Assembly (NCBI GenBank): GCA_009746045.1
Contig: RPFO01000079.1
Span: 3,644,507-3,708,506 of the forward strand
Length of the DNA stretch: 64,000 nucleotides
Direction of reading: 5' to 3'
DNA from: Mesostigma viride
Lineage: Eukaryota > Streptophyta > Mesostigmatophyceae > Mesostigmatales > Mesostigmataceae
The notes below the pieces were generated by a model. That model did no database searches. It worked only from the letters and a program-made list of their open reading frames with translations, and had not been told where the DNA came from. Every line of letters begins with the position of its first letter. The first letter of the stretch is position 1. Shown piece by piece: positions 10,297 through 33,060 of the stretch. Both the position numbers and the translations under genes were made by a program.

Positions 10297-10991
10297 GGAA
10301 AGGCGAAGAAGAAACTCCAGTTCGGTTTCCCCGTGGATCCGCGTCTGGGACTGTGTCCGGAGAGGCCGGCCGTGTTGTTGGCCAGGCCGCGGTCGGCGAA
10401 CCAGTTGCACAACCGGGGGCGGGAGGGGACGAGCTCCCACCCAACGCACCAACTCACGCACCAGCCTTACCGTGCGGTCAGCCAGAAAAAACGTACGAAG
10501 AGTTGATGGCAGAGGCGGCGGCTGCGCAGGGGCAGAAGGCAAAACGTCGGGGAGGGGGCAGGCGAGGGGCGGGGCAGGAGACGGAGGGTGCCGACGAACC
10601 TGCACAGCCGCAGAAGGGTGGTGGTCAGGGCAGAGATGCGACGGCCGAAAACCGAATCAGGGACGTTCGGCCGGACGTCCGGATGCGCTTTATGGATGGC
10701 GCGAAACTGAGTCGCGGAGGTTGGAGTTCGAAATGGGTAGACGAGGTGTGCATAAACTGGGAGCACAAGTACCCCAAGAAGGAAGATTTTCCGCTCTTTG
10801 GCACCCTCCTGGGCAAAGAGAGGGAGAAGGTGGTGTTCAGATGGTTTGATGAAGGGCACGACCTCGGTTGGAGTAATGAGTGCGAGCAAAAGTTTCGTTT
10901 CCCTCTGAAGTTCGCTAGAGAACATGTTACTCTCCTGAAGGAAGGCGCCAGCTGGGACAACATTCCTTCATATCGACCTGGCAAGCGATGA
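10297..10991 (+). CDS. Terminal exon of the unrecognised plus-strand gene
   Basis: The acceptor is TTACGTGCAG. The phase continues correctly from the donor at 10157 (phase 1). It encodes 231 codons including the stop: a Gly/Ala/Pro-rich start, a helical ELMAEAAAAQGQKAKRRGGG segment, then a compact C-terminal part with several Trp and charged residues (DGAKLSRGGWSSKWVDEVCI, EKVVFRWFDEGHDLGWSNE) ending at TGA. No family is recognised. An AATAAA-type signal (AATGAATAAA) lies at 11210-11219. This end is intact, unlike the exons before it. Confidence 0.6.
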
Positions 10992-12488
10992 TGGGCGAGG
11001 ACTTTGCACGAAATCGCGTTTTGCACGTAATTGCCCACCGCAACGTGGAGAAATGCAGATGTACATAGTAGTTGGATCAGTTACCGTGACTTTGGGCAGT
11101 TTAGTAGTTGGGGTGACGTGTCCAATGTATATATGGTGGGGCGCGTCCAAGGGGGTCCACGCTGATTGAGCACTTGCATGTGTTCTTTCAACATATTCGG
11201 ACATGTATGAAATGAATAAATTGTTTGGACGATTGCAAATTGATTGATTGAAGAATGAGATACCATTATTAATTGAAAAATGTAAAACCTCATTGTGAAT
11301 TTGTACTTCAAACTTTCACATGCATGCCCCAAATTGTGCATTTGTGCAGGTTTTAATTATGAGAAGTAGCATTTCTCTACAAATATTGAGAAATTTAGGG
11401 GCACTTGGGGTTGTTGGCCATGTTCATTCATGATAAAATGGACTTTTTATGCTGTAACATCATCTTCCACTAGTCCAAAACGCTGCTTTCATGACGTCAA
11501 AAGTACCAGCAATGGCCCTAGGTTGGAGCAGTAGATGTTGGGGACGCCCACCCTGGCTGCCGGCTCCGGGAGGACCGCCTGGACCTGGAGGGCCAGCGGG
11601 CCCCTTGGTCGGCGCGGACCTGGACGTCATACTGGCGCGCCAACGCCTTTCGGTAGCGCTTACCCGGGCTATGGCTGACATCTTGCTCCGCCGCACGCGG
11701 GCTGACTTTGCATGTGGCGCAGCACGGTTATTAGGCTTTTTTTTTTCCGCGCGGTGTGGAGTGTCCCATGCCGGCTAGTTGTAGTTATTTTGTCGTGGTA
11801 TATCTCTTGTTAGCGTTGGCTTTGTTCATGGTTCATTGGGTGCCTTCACTCTGATACAAATAATTATAATTTTAAATATATATTCATTTTTCGGGGGTTG
11901 CCACATACGTGAATCATGCAGTGCATTGCCACGTCATGCAGAGCGAAATTGCCATGCGACCCTCATGCAGTCACGAACACTTTGCTAAATGAATTGTATT
12001 AGTATCAATGAAACAATTATGTACATTAATTTTTGTATGTGTAAATGTTCTAATCGAACATCACTCTGTTTATATAACTACAACTCTCAATGCACAGATA
12101 TACACGAAGTTGTATAAAAAAATTCATCCCATGCAAGTTCTTTACCTGGTCTGAATGTTGCCACGGTTAGTGCTCAATCGGCATGCGTCACTGGGGATTA
12201 CCTCCAGATTTAGCACATTATTCAGATGTGCACACGAGCCACGTGTCCTGGTGTTGGTCAGGACTGGACAACAAGTTTGATCCATTATTTTTGTACACAC
12301 GTAACCACTTGATAAACACCCTTAGCCATCGACCAAGTGCTAATCCGATGCTTGCACGGCCGTGCTGGTAGCTCAAAATGAGTGGCTGCATGCCATTGCC
12401 AGCTCTCAGAATCCAACTCAGAATCGGATCCTCAATTCTGTTTTCGTGGACAATGTATTACTATTAAGATGCCGGTACTTTGGGTACG
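10992..12488. other. Intergenic region between convergent genes
   Basis: Holds the 3' region of the plus-strand gene and of the dioxygenase gene on the other strand. It is mostly AT-rich. A GC-rich islet at 11490-11710 can be read as a Gly-Pro-rich frame on the minus strand, but no splice or family support was found. No RNA gene or mobile element was recognised. Confidence 0.6.
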
Positions 12489-23063
<10,575 letters not shown>

Positions 23064-23993
23064 CTAGACTGTATACGTGAAATCAATCTGGTATGGACGC
23101 GGTTGGCCTGTCGATTTGCCTGTACCGTGAAGGCAAACATTCACCCCTCGACTGTCTACGAGTTTCCAGGTTCGTACACGAGGCTCCTAACGTAAATGGA
23201 GCTCGTAAGACGTCGCATATGTGACAGATGTATACGTCATATTTAGGTAGATGATGCGGGATGCCAGACGTCAGAGAACCAAGGCAACACTAGGTACATA
23301 CCTACTGCATGTAGTGCCGCACGCCCTACAAACATAACTGTATGATTTCCAAGCTGTTCAGTGCGATTTGTTAATTGTTAGCTCCTGATCATTATTTCGA
23401 GCAGTTTTCGAGCCACTAATAGAAAACCCTGTCGGACCACCGGCGGCGAAAAAACTCAACTAAACTCACCAGTCACTCAGGTTTCAAGCAATAGAACCTT
23501 GGCAGCTTCGGCATGGGCTTCGGGTCCCAAGTTACTTTTCGCACTGAGCATGTCCCAGCGATGTTGCATGCTTGCTGCAGTGTTATGCCATTTGTCACTA
23601 TTATGCACTACTGTACAGTAGCTACTTTGCATGCACCATTCGGCACCGTAATCGAATAGCTGGACTGCGAGCAGAGAGGCACTGGAGCCAGCCGAGGTTG
23701 GATCATAACATCATAACGCAGGCTCTCGCACAGGTATACGAGCAATCATAGGTATATATGTCATATGTTTAGATAACCAAATCACGCGATACCAAATAAC
23801 GGACAACGGCACCAACTCCAACAAAGCAACAGTTGCCGCTTGCTCCTGCTTCCGGCACCCTAAGGCGGCTGTCTTCAAAGTAACCATAGTATATTGGGTC
23901 TGCATGGTGGCGCGTCGTTCAGTTGTGCTGGAGTGAGCAAATCTCATCAGTTGTTTGCTTGAGCTTAAAAGTTGGCAGCCAAACCATCATAAA
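23064..23993. promoter_or_regulatory. Shared promoter region between dioxygenase and mL54
   Basis: 930 bp between two divergent start codons, free of recognisable genes and of long repeats. It must hold both core promoters. No TATA box or named operator can be assigned with confidence. Confidence 0.55.
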
Positions 23994-25484
23994 ATGCTGT
24001 TGCTGCTATCAAAAGGGAGGGGGCTTACGTCCAGTTTGCGTCTAAGGTTTGCGGTCGCCCCTGCGAAAACTGCCGGCAAGAAGAAAGTAGATGCCCCGGC
24101 CGGTGCAGGGGAAAGTACTGAGAAAGGCGCCGGAGGGTTGTCGGGTTTTAACATTTACAAGACAGGGTCAGACCCAGTCATGAAGCCTGACAGGTAAGCA
24201 CATTCATGAACGCAAATGTCGTGGTCATCGTCTGCGAGGTTTACATGCTTCGTACTCCTGACACCGGTCGTCCCGCTCCCTTAGCGCTCCTATTCGCTAA
24301 AACATATACGACACAACATCGATGTCGATGTGCGATGCTGGTTGCGTTTGCAGCGCATACCCAGCGTGGCTATGGAAGCTCGCCGAGGCCCCTCTTTCTC
24401 TCCGACAATTGAGGCGGATGGAAGCGGAGGAAATGACACCAGAGCAGGTAGTATCGCCGATGGTTCGCAAGGACTGCCTCCCGTTGCCGCCCTTTGCTGT
24501 GGACGCATGGGTGCAGAGGTCGCTAGTATTCATCTATGGAAGATATATTTAGCATCGTGCGCCAGCGAGGGTGCTTGCAATAGCACCCATATCCATGCCA
24601 TAGCTATACCTGAGATATGCCATAGCTATACCCACCCTCTTTTCCCAGGCTAGCTGCCGTTGCAAGCACCCCACACACTCATACCATGACCACACACCGC
24701 ACAGGTGTATTCACAGCTAACGCGGATACACCGAGCGTCTGCAAGTGCAGAAGCATGCTACTTGCGTGTTATTTTCAAAGTAGGCAGAAGTGCACACTGA
24801 CACTTGCATACGCGCGCACGCACACACGTGCGCCTGCGCAAATTCAACACAGACCAACAGTGGCGAGGAGAGGGGGGTTGGGAGACAGTATCAAGAGCCC
24901 ATAAGAAATGCTTCAACCTTGTTAGGGGTAGATGTCCTCCATTTTTTTCTTTTTGGCCTTTCACTCTCACCTTGGGTTGTCGCATGCCTCACTTGGTAAC
25001 TGTGAGTCCTCTTTCCCTCCTGCAACGGGATATCACCTGTCTCACTTGCATGTGACAGTCTGCAACAGGCACCCACTTGGCCAGCCCTCCTCATGACATG
25101 AGTGATATTAGTAGCATGCGAGATGCGGGCTCTATTAGTAGCATGCTATTATTACGGGATATTAATAGCATGCGAGATACTGGCTCGCCATCCCATCCCT
25201 GTGGACCTGACGCGTGGGCGGCGTTGCTCGTGGCTTCTTATGCCCGCACTTGCATGACCTGCCGTTTTTGAGCTCCCTGTTGAAAATAAATGTAAATCAT
25301 TTTTTCCCTTACCGGCACTTACCGGTGTTGGCCCCCCTTGTGTGGCTTGCTTCTCTTGCCTACCCCCACGTGACTTCGTTTCTCTGCCCGCCCGCGTGCG
25401 GTGCCCCAGATACAGCGGCTGGTGCGCCTGGAGAGCCGCACCAAGATCAAGGCCAACAATGCAGATGCCAGCGTGAAGAAGTAG
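23994..25484 (+). CDS. mL54: Mitochondrial large-subunit ribosomal protein mL54
   Basis: A small structural protein of the mitochondrial ribosome large subunit (called L37 in plants and fungi, L54 in animals). Exons: 23994-24193 (donor GTAAGC), 24354-24447 and 25410-25484, phases matching, 122 residues. The first exon starts with a hydrophobic/Arg-rich, Ser-rich N-terminus typical of a mitochondrial targeting sequence, then a Lys-rich stretch and the family hallmark GFNIYKTGSDPVMKPD. Exon 2 gives SAYPAWLWKLAEAPLSLRQL (family: EYPxWLW...L...LR.L). Exon 3 gives IQRLVRLESRTKIKANNA, the conserved C-terminal RxxIKxNN segment. It is divergent from the dioxygenase. The tandem duplication breakpoint lies in its second intron at about 24825, so exon 3 lies inside the duplicated unit and exists twice. 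The Met at 23994 is the first ATG in frame. Confidence 0.92.
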
Positions 25485-25597
25485 ATTCCAGATGCACCAA
25501 GACCAAGGCCAACAGCGCAGACGCCAGTGTGAAGAAGTAGATTCCAGATGCACCAAGACCAAGGCCAACAAGCGCAGACGCCAGCGTGAGGAAGTAG
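25427..25597 (+). repeat. ~56-bp threefold repeat of the mL54 last-exon end
   Basis: The last part of mL54 exon 3 with its stop codon (CACCAAGATCAAGGCCAACA ... GTGAAGAAGTAG) is repeated twice more just downstream, with small changes and one extra base in the third copy. The first copy carries the real stop, so the others are 3' UTR. The same structure is present in the duplicated unit at 35266-35436. Confidence 0.92.
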
Positions 25598-25689
25598 AGC
25601 CAACCTTTGTCACAAGCAACGGGTCAAACCAAAGTCTAGTGCTGGGGATACATGGCCTGCACTGGTTATTTCATTGATGCTTGTGAATG

Positions 25690-25937
25690 GACCCACCCAT
25701 TTGCATGGTCACTAAAGCGTACGAGGTCACTAAAGCGTACCTGGTCACTAAAGCGGTGTCAGTCGCTAACACTTACTCGGTCGCTGACACGTACTTGGTC
25801 GCTAACACGTACTCGTTCACTAACACGTACACGTTCACTAACACGTACTCGGTCACTAAACACGCACTCGTTCACTAACACGTACTCGATCACTGACACG
25901 TACTCGGTCGCTAACACGCACTCGGTCACTATCAGGA
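25690..25937 (+). repeat. 18-bp tandem repeat, about 14 units
   Basis: Units of the type GGTCACTAACACGTACTC, drifting from GTCACTAAAGCGTACGAG at the left. The copy at about 35548-35780 in the second unit has the same structure. It can be read as an 18-bp periodic frame but has no support as a gene. Confidence 0.93.
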
Positions 25938-26416
25938 CGGTCAGAGCACGTATCCTCTGGATTGCCAGCGACGAGCGCTTCGAACGGAGAGCATCTGTCT
26001 GGGAGAGTTGCCATCAGTACGCGTTGTCAGGCGAGATGCGCCTGGTGCGATCCGCAAGCCTTCTGAATGACTGTAACGATGCTCGCGCCACTGTTATGAA
26101 CAAGCTTACGGTACTATGGCAAGGAAGCTTGCAGGACGACCATGCTGGGTGGCAGCTGCTTGTTGCTCTCCCTGAAGTGCACGGCCAGTGGACAAGTCTT
26201 GAGATTTGGGACATCTGTTTGCAACCGCATTGCTGCTGCCTCATGCCTGGGGCGTACCTGGCAATACCTGCTGATGGGCAGCTGTTGAGGATCTGCAGAG
26301 GCATTATCCCACCCCCTGGTAGCACTCTTTGCTATGTTGGTATCTTCAATAAGTATCCCCATGCTACTGGAGGCCCCGGGAGGAAGGCTCGCTCGTGGCG
26401 TCAACAACATCAATAG
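25938..26416 (+). other. Conserved open stretch, unrecognised
   Basis: A 150-codon open stretch following the 18-bp repeat, for example ASDERFERRASVWESCHQYA and ADGQLLRICRGIIPPPG. It recurs at 35785-36264 with few changes, but that is expected from the recent duplication and says nothing about selection. No family, start context or splice structure supports a gene. It may be an exon of an unknown gene or a chance frame. Confidence 0.25.
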
Positions 26417-26864
26417 TCTGTGGGTGGCCTCCTGGACCACCGAACAAGTGTGAGCATTCGCCGCAGGCGTTGTTGGAGCCGGGAACGCATCCTGATGGCT
26501 TGAAAATGCTGATGGCTTGGTGGATTCCTGAAGGTCGCTTGACTTGTGCACACAACCTGGGGCCTTGGCTTTGCTAGTTTGCGTATGAGGTCTTCGTGTG
26601 CACATGTCTTGATATGTTGCTAGTATGTCGACATCAAAGGCAGCAGTCCCTGCACCATTTTTGCTGTGTGTCAATCAGGGATGAAAAACATCTGTGCAAG
26701 ATTTATTCAATTTAGCCCATGACTTTCCCAACGGAAGGGTCACAAGTGAATTTGCATGAATGCAATTAATACATCACCACATGCACAATTAATACATCAT
26801 GCACAATTAATACATCCCCACATGCATGCACTAATAATTCACAAATGATCAGAATAGCGAGGTC

Positions 26865-27962
26865 ATGTACATCTATAAATTTTCTCAAAGTGGGAGAAGC
26901 CTTCCATGCAGGCTTTCGGCCAGCTGGCGGACATCATCTATGCAGACGACACCACCCTCTTCGAGGGCACTGAGCACGTGCATGCAGACGTGGCTTGACT
27001 GCCTGGTAATCGAGGCCCGTGCGGTGGGGCTTGAGGTCAGCAAGAAGACTGAGGCTCTGGCGATTGGGCTCACTCAGCCACCGCCCGACCTCTTTCTCCT
27101 TGACGGCTCTCGAGTCCTGTATCGCGGGACCGCGTCAAGTTGCTGGGTAGCTTACTCCCCAGCTGCGAGGCCGATCGTGTGGACCACCGTATCTCCCTCG
27201 CCTGGCACGCTTTACGCCAATACCGGGACCTGTACGTGGCGCAAGCTAGCCCTTGGGCATGATAGAGGACCAGGACCTGTTTAAGGTCCTGGTCCTCCCT
27301 GTTCTTACGTACGGGGCCGAGACGTGGACCCTCACTGCCGACCTTGCCAGAAAGCTGGACGGCGCGGTCACCAACATGCTGCGATCCATTTTTAGTGTAG
27401 GCAACGCTGCTCATGTCCGCAGTGAGGACTTGTACCTCGGCATGCATGCCATATACCACTAGCACCATTACGCAGCGGCGCCTGCAGCTAGTAGGGCACT
27501 TAGCTCGCACCAACCAGACCTTTAGACACATCACGTACGTGGCCTCCCCGCGGGACTGCGCCCAGCTCAGCCTGCGTGGCCGGCACCTTCTTACGTGGGC
27601 CGCCGGGCCCCACAATGCTAGACGCCGCAAGGCCCGCACCTTCAAAGAACAGCTAGTAGAGGACATGGGGGGGCACGGCCTCTTCGTGATCGATTTGGAA
27701 CAAGATGATGGACAAGGCCAAGTGGGCCCAGGTCATAGAGGAAAACGAACCCGGGTGGGGAAGCGCCCGCATGTTTGCAAACGCGGGAAGCAAGGTAGAC
27801 AGGACCCCTAGGGTAGAGAGCTTAGAATAATAGAGTTGGCCTAGCTTGATGTTGTAGATAGATTAGACCGGCCGGTAGGATTGCGTGTCCCCATCCATTC
27901 ATCCATCGGCGTTAATGCTCCGTGACTCCCCAACGGGAGCACGAGTTTAATTAATTAATTAA
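26865..27962 (+). mobile_element. Decayed LINE 3' part (reverse transcriptase end), TTAA tail
   Basis: Shows LADIIYADDTTLFEGTEHV, the catalytic YADD motif of a LINE reverse transcriptase, then TWLDC- and ARAVGLEVSKKTEAL-like stretches with several frameshifts, matching the C-terminal half of the LINE at 38490-41722 at protein level but from a different family. It ends with a CTCCC-CAAC-GGGAG hairpin (27926-27939) and a TTAA repeat. It is not functional. Confidence 0.88.
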
Positions 27963-28129
27963 TTAATTCCATGCAGGCTCCTGAATACCTTCATGAGACA
28001 ACCAGCGCGCAGGCCTGCCAGAAATCTGAAGAACGTACAACGAACCATGGTAGCTTCAGCAGCGGTATCATGCAAGGAGACCACCAGCGCAGGCCAGAAA
28101 TTGGGAGAATCCGGACCATATATCCGGTA

Positions 28130-28765
28130 GACACCTCACGTGGCCCTCCCGCGGGACTGCGACCAGCTCCGTCAGCCTGGCCGGCACCTCCTGACGTGGC
28201 CCGGGCCCTGTGATGTTTGACGCCGCAAGGCCCGCACGTACCTTCAATGAACAGCTATAGTGGAGGACATGGGGGGCCTAGGCCTCTCCGTGATTTGGAA
28301 GAAGATGATTGACAAGGCCAAGTGGGCCCAGGTCATAGAGGACAACGAGCCCTCCCCCGTGGGGAAGCGCCCGCGTGTGCAAACCCGCGGGCCGAAGGCA
28401 CGCCAGACAGCTCCCCTAGGGTAGCGTGATGTTGTTTATCTAGATGGATGCTGTAGTTAGTGATGTTGTTTAGATAGATGTTGTACTGTAGCTGATGTAG
28501 ATAGATTAGACCGGTAGGACTGTTTGCACCCATCCAGCCATCCATCGGGGTTAATTTCTGATTTGGCACGCCGCAAAGGTGAAAACCATTTGCGTTCAGT
28601 GCCGGTCCGCGGAAAACGCGGAAAAACGCGATCTGCAAATGAATCCAGGCCGGAATCGAACTGGGGACCTCTCGCCGGAATCGAACATGCAGGCCGGCAT
28701 CTAACTGGGGTTAAAGCTCCGTGACTCCCCAACGTGGGAGCATGCACGAGTCTAATTAATTAATT
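28130..28765 (+). mobile_element. Second decayed LINE 3' end, interrupted by a SINE
   Basis: Contains the 3' terminal part of the same LINE family as 26865-27962 (GGCCGGCACC, GGACATGGGGGGCC, TGGGCCCAGGTCATAGAGG), a hairpin near 28725-28740 and a TTAATTAA tail. A 152-bp SINE is inserted at 28555-28706. The equivalent place in unit 2 (37970-38160) is shorter. Confidence 0.8.
28555..28706 (-). mobile_element. SINE copy 1, present only in unit 1
   Basis: Flanked by an 8-bp target-site duplication GGGGTTAA (28547-28554 and 28707-28714); unit 2 has one copy of it without the insert (near 38104). On the minus strand it contains the tRNA-type B-box CAGTTCGATTCC and ends near TTTTCACCTTTGCGG(C)GTG. 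Confidence 0.88.
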
Positions 28766-28770
28766 AATTA

Positions 28771-30464
28771 TTAATATCCGGCAGCTTGAGCCTGCCGTCA
28801 TCTTGTCTGCGTTTTCGAGTCGTAACAGGATGATGAATATCGATTATGGATCGGTATCGCCTACATCCGTGTTTTTCGAATCGATCCTGAATATAACATC
28901 GTCGAGCCCAATTATGTGCAAGCAGTGCTCAAATAAATTTATTTGCTCATTAACGAGTGCTGCCGATTCCGCGCCAGACGTGACAAAACGTGAAACTCAT
29001 GCATGCATATTAATTTTACTGGAAGCTTTAATTGAACCCTCCGTTTAGCGATCCCCTTATAGATATGGACAGGTCTATCTTGGTCATGGATCTTAATTCT
29101 TGACATGTGCACAAACACTCTTGAGTCGGGTACTTCTCGATTATGAAAGAACTCTGCTTTCCATTTCGTGTTCACGAATCAAGAATAAATATTCATCAAT
29201 CTAGAAGATGGAGCCAGCGACAAGTTATGTTTCTCACGGGATAGAAAACGCTACAAAAAAAAAAAAGACAGGGCAGGGACAACCATCGATCGGTTGTCTC
29301 ACTTATTGGATATATAAACAATTGCCGTGCCAGCCCAGGTGTCATGGACTCATATTGCATCAGTGACCATGGAAGATGCAGAGGGTGCATCTTTTGCGCC
29401 ACCCAGCTCACAAACGTTGAACTCGGGAACTAACATGTTTAGCTCAAAATCTAAATTGCTGAACTACGTACACACTGTCATGACCAATATGCTTGCTTTG
29501 CGTAGCAGATAGCATGCTGGCCACAGCCAGACAAACTGCTACAAAAGACAATTTGGCTTTGGTCCGTACCTCACCAAAAAGATGAACGTAGGCAACCTAT
29601 AATACAAATGCCACCGCGGGCACGCCATCGCTACCGCCACCGCATCCAAGCAGCCAGCAGCCCACTGGCATGGCGTAACTTTTTCTTTCTTTAAACAAGT
29701 TTTCCTCATGAGTAAGGCTCCGCGGTTTGGCCAAGGCACTCACACGCATCCTCGCTGATGCCAAGAAATTGGTAGGGACCTCCGATGCGGCATTGCCAAG
29801 AGGGAATCATACTCAGGCATGCGGTTTTCCGCGGCCCGGTACTGAACGCAAATGGTTTTCACCTTTGCGGAGTGCCTGATCAAATACTCAGGCATGCGGC
29901 ATACGCCACGGAGGCAGTTTTCCATGCCGCCACCCTTTGAACCGACGGTGCAGCACAGCAGGTCACGGTTTAACCTATAAACATTTTCACAGCTCTGGTT
30001 TTGTCATATCTTTTTGCTGTTTTTTCCCCAGGAATATGTACAGTGTGTGACACACCACCAGCGACTCATGGGGCATTACCCGGTGGCGGCGACCAGCTGT
30101 CGCGCGTCACGGCCATTCACGCCCGTCCACACAGGCAACACCCAGCGCTAGAGAGATCAGGCCATATATACATGGTCGGGTGCCTCACGGCTGCTGGTGG
30201 CAGCCACTGCCCCTGGCAACTGCTCCCCGCACTTGACAGTCCTCCACCCCGTGAGAAGGTCCTTGTCGACGTGTGCCGTAGGCTTAGTTAAGAAGGAAAC
30301 AAGGCCCCAAAATCCAAACGGCCCGCAGAGGAAGCAGCTCTGACGCCGCAGACAACCATACTGAAACGCGAGCCTCCGCTGCAATCACCACAAAGGGGCC
30401 TTTGTCCACTTGATCATGGGCCGCCACAAAAAACTCCCCTTCCATAGAAGAGGCAATGTCCCCT
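28771..30464. other. Region downstream of HSF copy 1
   Basis: Mixed AT-rich sequence, all duplicated at 38160-38480 and 41723-43049. Short frames on both strands have no support. It contains the small SINE at 29825-29883, the pre-insertion site of the LINE (ATCTTGG at 29077-29083) and the likely HSF 3' UTR just left of 30465. Confidence 0.7.
29825..29883 (+). mobile_element. SINE copy 2 (5'-truncated, 59 bp), present only in unit 1
   Basis: Contains only the 3' end of the SINE (GCGGCCCGG ... TTTTCACCTTTGCGGAGTG CCTGATCA). It is flanked by a 16-bp target-site duplication ATACTCAGGCATGCGG (29809-29824 and 29884-29899). Unit 2 has the site once (with one change), without the insert. Confidence 0.93.
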
Positions 30465-32954
30465 TCACCACGGGCCGCCAAAGACAGCCCGCAGCTCCTC
30501 GTCAGACAGGCCCTCATCCCTGGACCATGAGAGATCCCCCGTGCTGACTTGACCCACCTCTGTGCTGACTTGGCCCGCCTCCAGCCCACCTTGTGTGCCG
30601 AACAGCTGGCACTGCGTGCTTGTCTCTGGCAGCTGCTGCACGCTCATGTCCATCACTGCTTGCATGTTGGGCAGCGGCTGCACACCCGACCCCTCCATCA
30701 CATCCCCATCGGCCATCGCATCGGCCGCCCCCGGCACACACAGGGACACCTGGTTGTCCATGGGAATGGGGCCGTCCAGGGGGAACGCCTTGTTCATGAA
30801 TTCTCGCCAAAAGTGCTCCTCCCACTCCTCCCCCTCGGTGCCAGCCCCTGCACCTGCGCCGGCATTACTGGGCGCCTCCTCTGCCACGTCGCCGATGCCA
30901 CCCACAACAACGGGCACGTTCCCGCTGGCCTCTTCCCTGGACACGGCGACGCCAGCCGCCTCCATCTGGACCCCCTGGGGTTGTGCGTCGCTGCTGCTGC
31001 CGAATGGGGCGTTGAAGCACGCGTGCGCGCCGCGTGCCCCGCACTGGCCTGCATCATCCCCGATGCCGCCACCACCGCGGCTGCCACCGCCACCTGGGTG
31101 GGCGTTCGCAAGCTCTGGCTTCACGCGCACATCGTCATTGGCGACGTCACGCGGGTGCTTGCACAAGGAACCGGTCGTGGAGGGGGGGACCATGCTGCGG
31201 GGGGGTGCGTGAAGGTCGAACGATGAAGAGGCGGACAGCTGGTCCAAAGGGGCTTGTCCGAGATAAGGCAGGTGCCACATGGCCACGTGGTCGCCCCCCA
31301 TCCCCTTGCAGGCCTCGGCCACCGCCAGGTCGCAGAGCGCAGCCACCTGCCACGCCCACTGCTGCATCGCCCGCTGCATCTCCACAGTTTCTCGCAGCCA
31401 GCACGCCTGTTCCTCCACGCGCCCAACCATGCAAGCCAGCTCGTGCTCGATGCTGTGCACCATGGCCGCCAGATCGGCTGCACTGGCATTTGAACACGAC
31501 GTGTCATTGCCACACGGCTCGAAAAGGGAGGCAGGCGGGGGGGCAGGCGCGGGGGCAGGCGCTAGGGCAGGTGCTAGGGCAGGTAGAGAGGGAGGCGCTG
31601 AGAAAGGAGGCGAGGCAGGCAGGGAGGCAGGCAGGGAGGCAGGCAGGGAGGCAGGCTGGGAGGCAGGCTGGGAGGCAGGCTGGGAGGCAGGCACGTTGCG
31701 GGATGCCTGCTTGCTGTCACTGCGTTGGAGGAACTTCAGCCGGCCGTGCTGGCCGTGCACGAAGTTGGGGTGGTAATATTCCTCACGATCAGGGAGCTTG
31801 CGAAACCCCTGCAAAGACAGGGCAAGGTTGCAAGGACGCACAGGATGCACAGCCAGCAGGGGAAATAGACAGAGGAATTTCATAAGCGTAAGTTTAAGCA
31901 TCCTGATCAACGAAACTTGCGATAGCCACCGAACGAAAACAGGGATTGTAGCCGGAGAGGCGTTTGACCAAGGCCAAGTAACGGACAAGCCACGGAGAGG
32001 CACCTTTAACTAGCGAAAGAGTGATTCTAAATCAAGGTAGTTGCAACCTCTTGTATTTGAAACTCGAAGCTTCCAGCACCGTTGCCACCCTACCACGTCT
32101 GACAATATTTGGTTTATGCATCCTGATCAACGAGACGTGCAACTGTACGTGTAGCAAACGAATGAAAACAAGAATTGTATGCCCCAAGAGGCGTTTGACT
32201 AAGGCCAAGAAACGACAAGCCACATAGAGGCTCTTTTACTAGCGCAAGAGTAGATCTAAACCAAGACAGTTACACGTGGATTTCTTCGCAACTCGAAGCT
32301 TCCAGCCCCGTTGCCTACGACGTCAGAACAATATTTATTTCAAGCACGAGGTAAGACGCGGGGAAAGAAGCAGGCACTTACATAGGTGTTAAGCTGGCGG
32401 ACGAAGCTGCTGAAGTTCTTGTGCTTGAAATATTTTGGCAACACCTCTTGCTCGAGTCGATGACGGTTTCGCACTGTAAAACTCTTTCCGTCGGGGCCAA
32501 AAGCGATGATTGTATTCGTAGATGGGTCACTGACCATCGCATAAGTCTTCTTGACGAAAGGTGCAAGGTGAGGGGGCTTTTCTTGCCTGGTTGAAACTGG
32601 GCTCGAACCAAGAGAAGCAGGGGGCTTCGAATTTTCTCCGCTGGCATAGCCATCTTCGTTGACTGATTGCATGGATAGATCGTCGTTATTGGCTGCGTGG
32701 ACTGACTGGGTAAAACCCGCCATCGTGGAACCCAGCGTGTGCGGTTGTCTCGGGTACGCCATTCTGTGCGCGAGAGGTCGCGCATCGAAGAACGAGGCCG
32801 CCTTTATTTCGTCGTTCTCCGTGACATCGATGGCGGCGTCGATCGCGCGCGTCGCGCATGTCCCGGAGCGCCGCGCCGTGCAAGCCGCGGCTGGTGAGAC
32901 CATGGTGATTGGTTGGTGGACCTGTGCTTGAGTACCTCCTTGGTGGCGTGGCAT
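30465..32954 (-). CDS. HSF: Heat shock transcription factor, class-A type, copy 1
   Basis: Nuclear factor that trimerises and binds heat-shock elements. Exon 1 is 32382-32954, exon 2 30465-31808; GT-AG intron in phase 0; 638 residues. The DNA-binding domain starts near residue 129 (APFVKKTYAMVSDP, FSSFVRQLNTY) and is split by the intron after LNTY, the classical position in plant HSF genes, continuing with GFRKL. A low-complexity linker follows, with repeated PASQ/PASL and Ala-Pro stretches, then a heptad HR-A/B-like oligomerisation region at about residues 301-356 (AADLAAMVHSIEHELACMVG, RETVEMQRAMQQ). An AHA-type activation motif lies at about 522-533 (EHFWREFMNKAF), as in class A HSFs. A later Met (residue 66) is a possible alternative start. 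The gene lies wholly inside the duplicated unit. Confidence 0.95.
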
Positions 32955-33038
32955 AATTTTGCCGTAAAATTATGCGCCGGGGATTTCTCAGGGTTTGATC
33001 AGGGTTTGCTCTATGCGAAAGGCAAGTTGGGACTACTG

Positions 33039-33060
33039 TACAGTACAGTACTGTACTGTA
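33039..33060. promoter_or_regulatory. 22-bp perfect palindrome upstream of HSF copy 1
   Basis: A perfect inverted repeat built of TACAGTA and TACTGTA units, 85 bp upstream of the HSF start codon, identical in unit 2 at 45612-45633. It could be a dimeric factor site or a simple sequence; no factor is known to me for it. Confidence 0.5.

Noticed and set aside
11460-11696. Gly-Pro-rich collagen-like frame on the minus strand
   Set aside because: It is short, of low complexity, beyond the stop codon of the dioxygenase, and has no splice link to it.
30549-31885. Long plus-strand frames of 216-283 codons, repeated at 43126-44458
   Set aside because: They are antisense to GC-rich HSF exon 2. The HSF frame has domain support; these do not.
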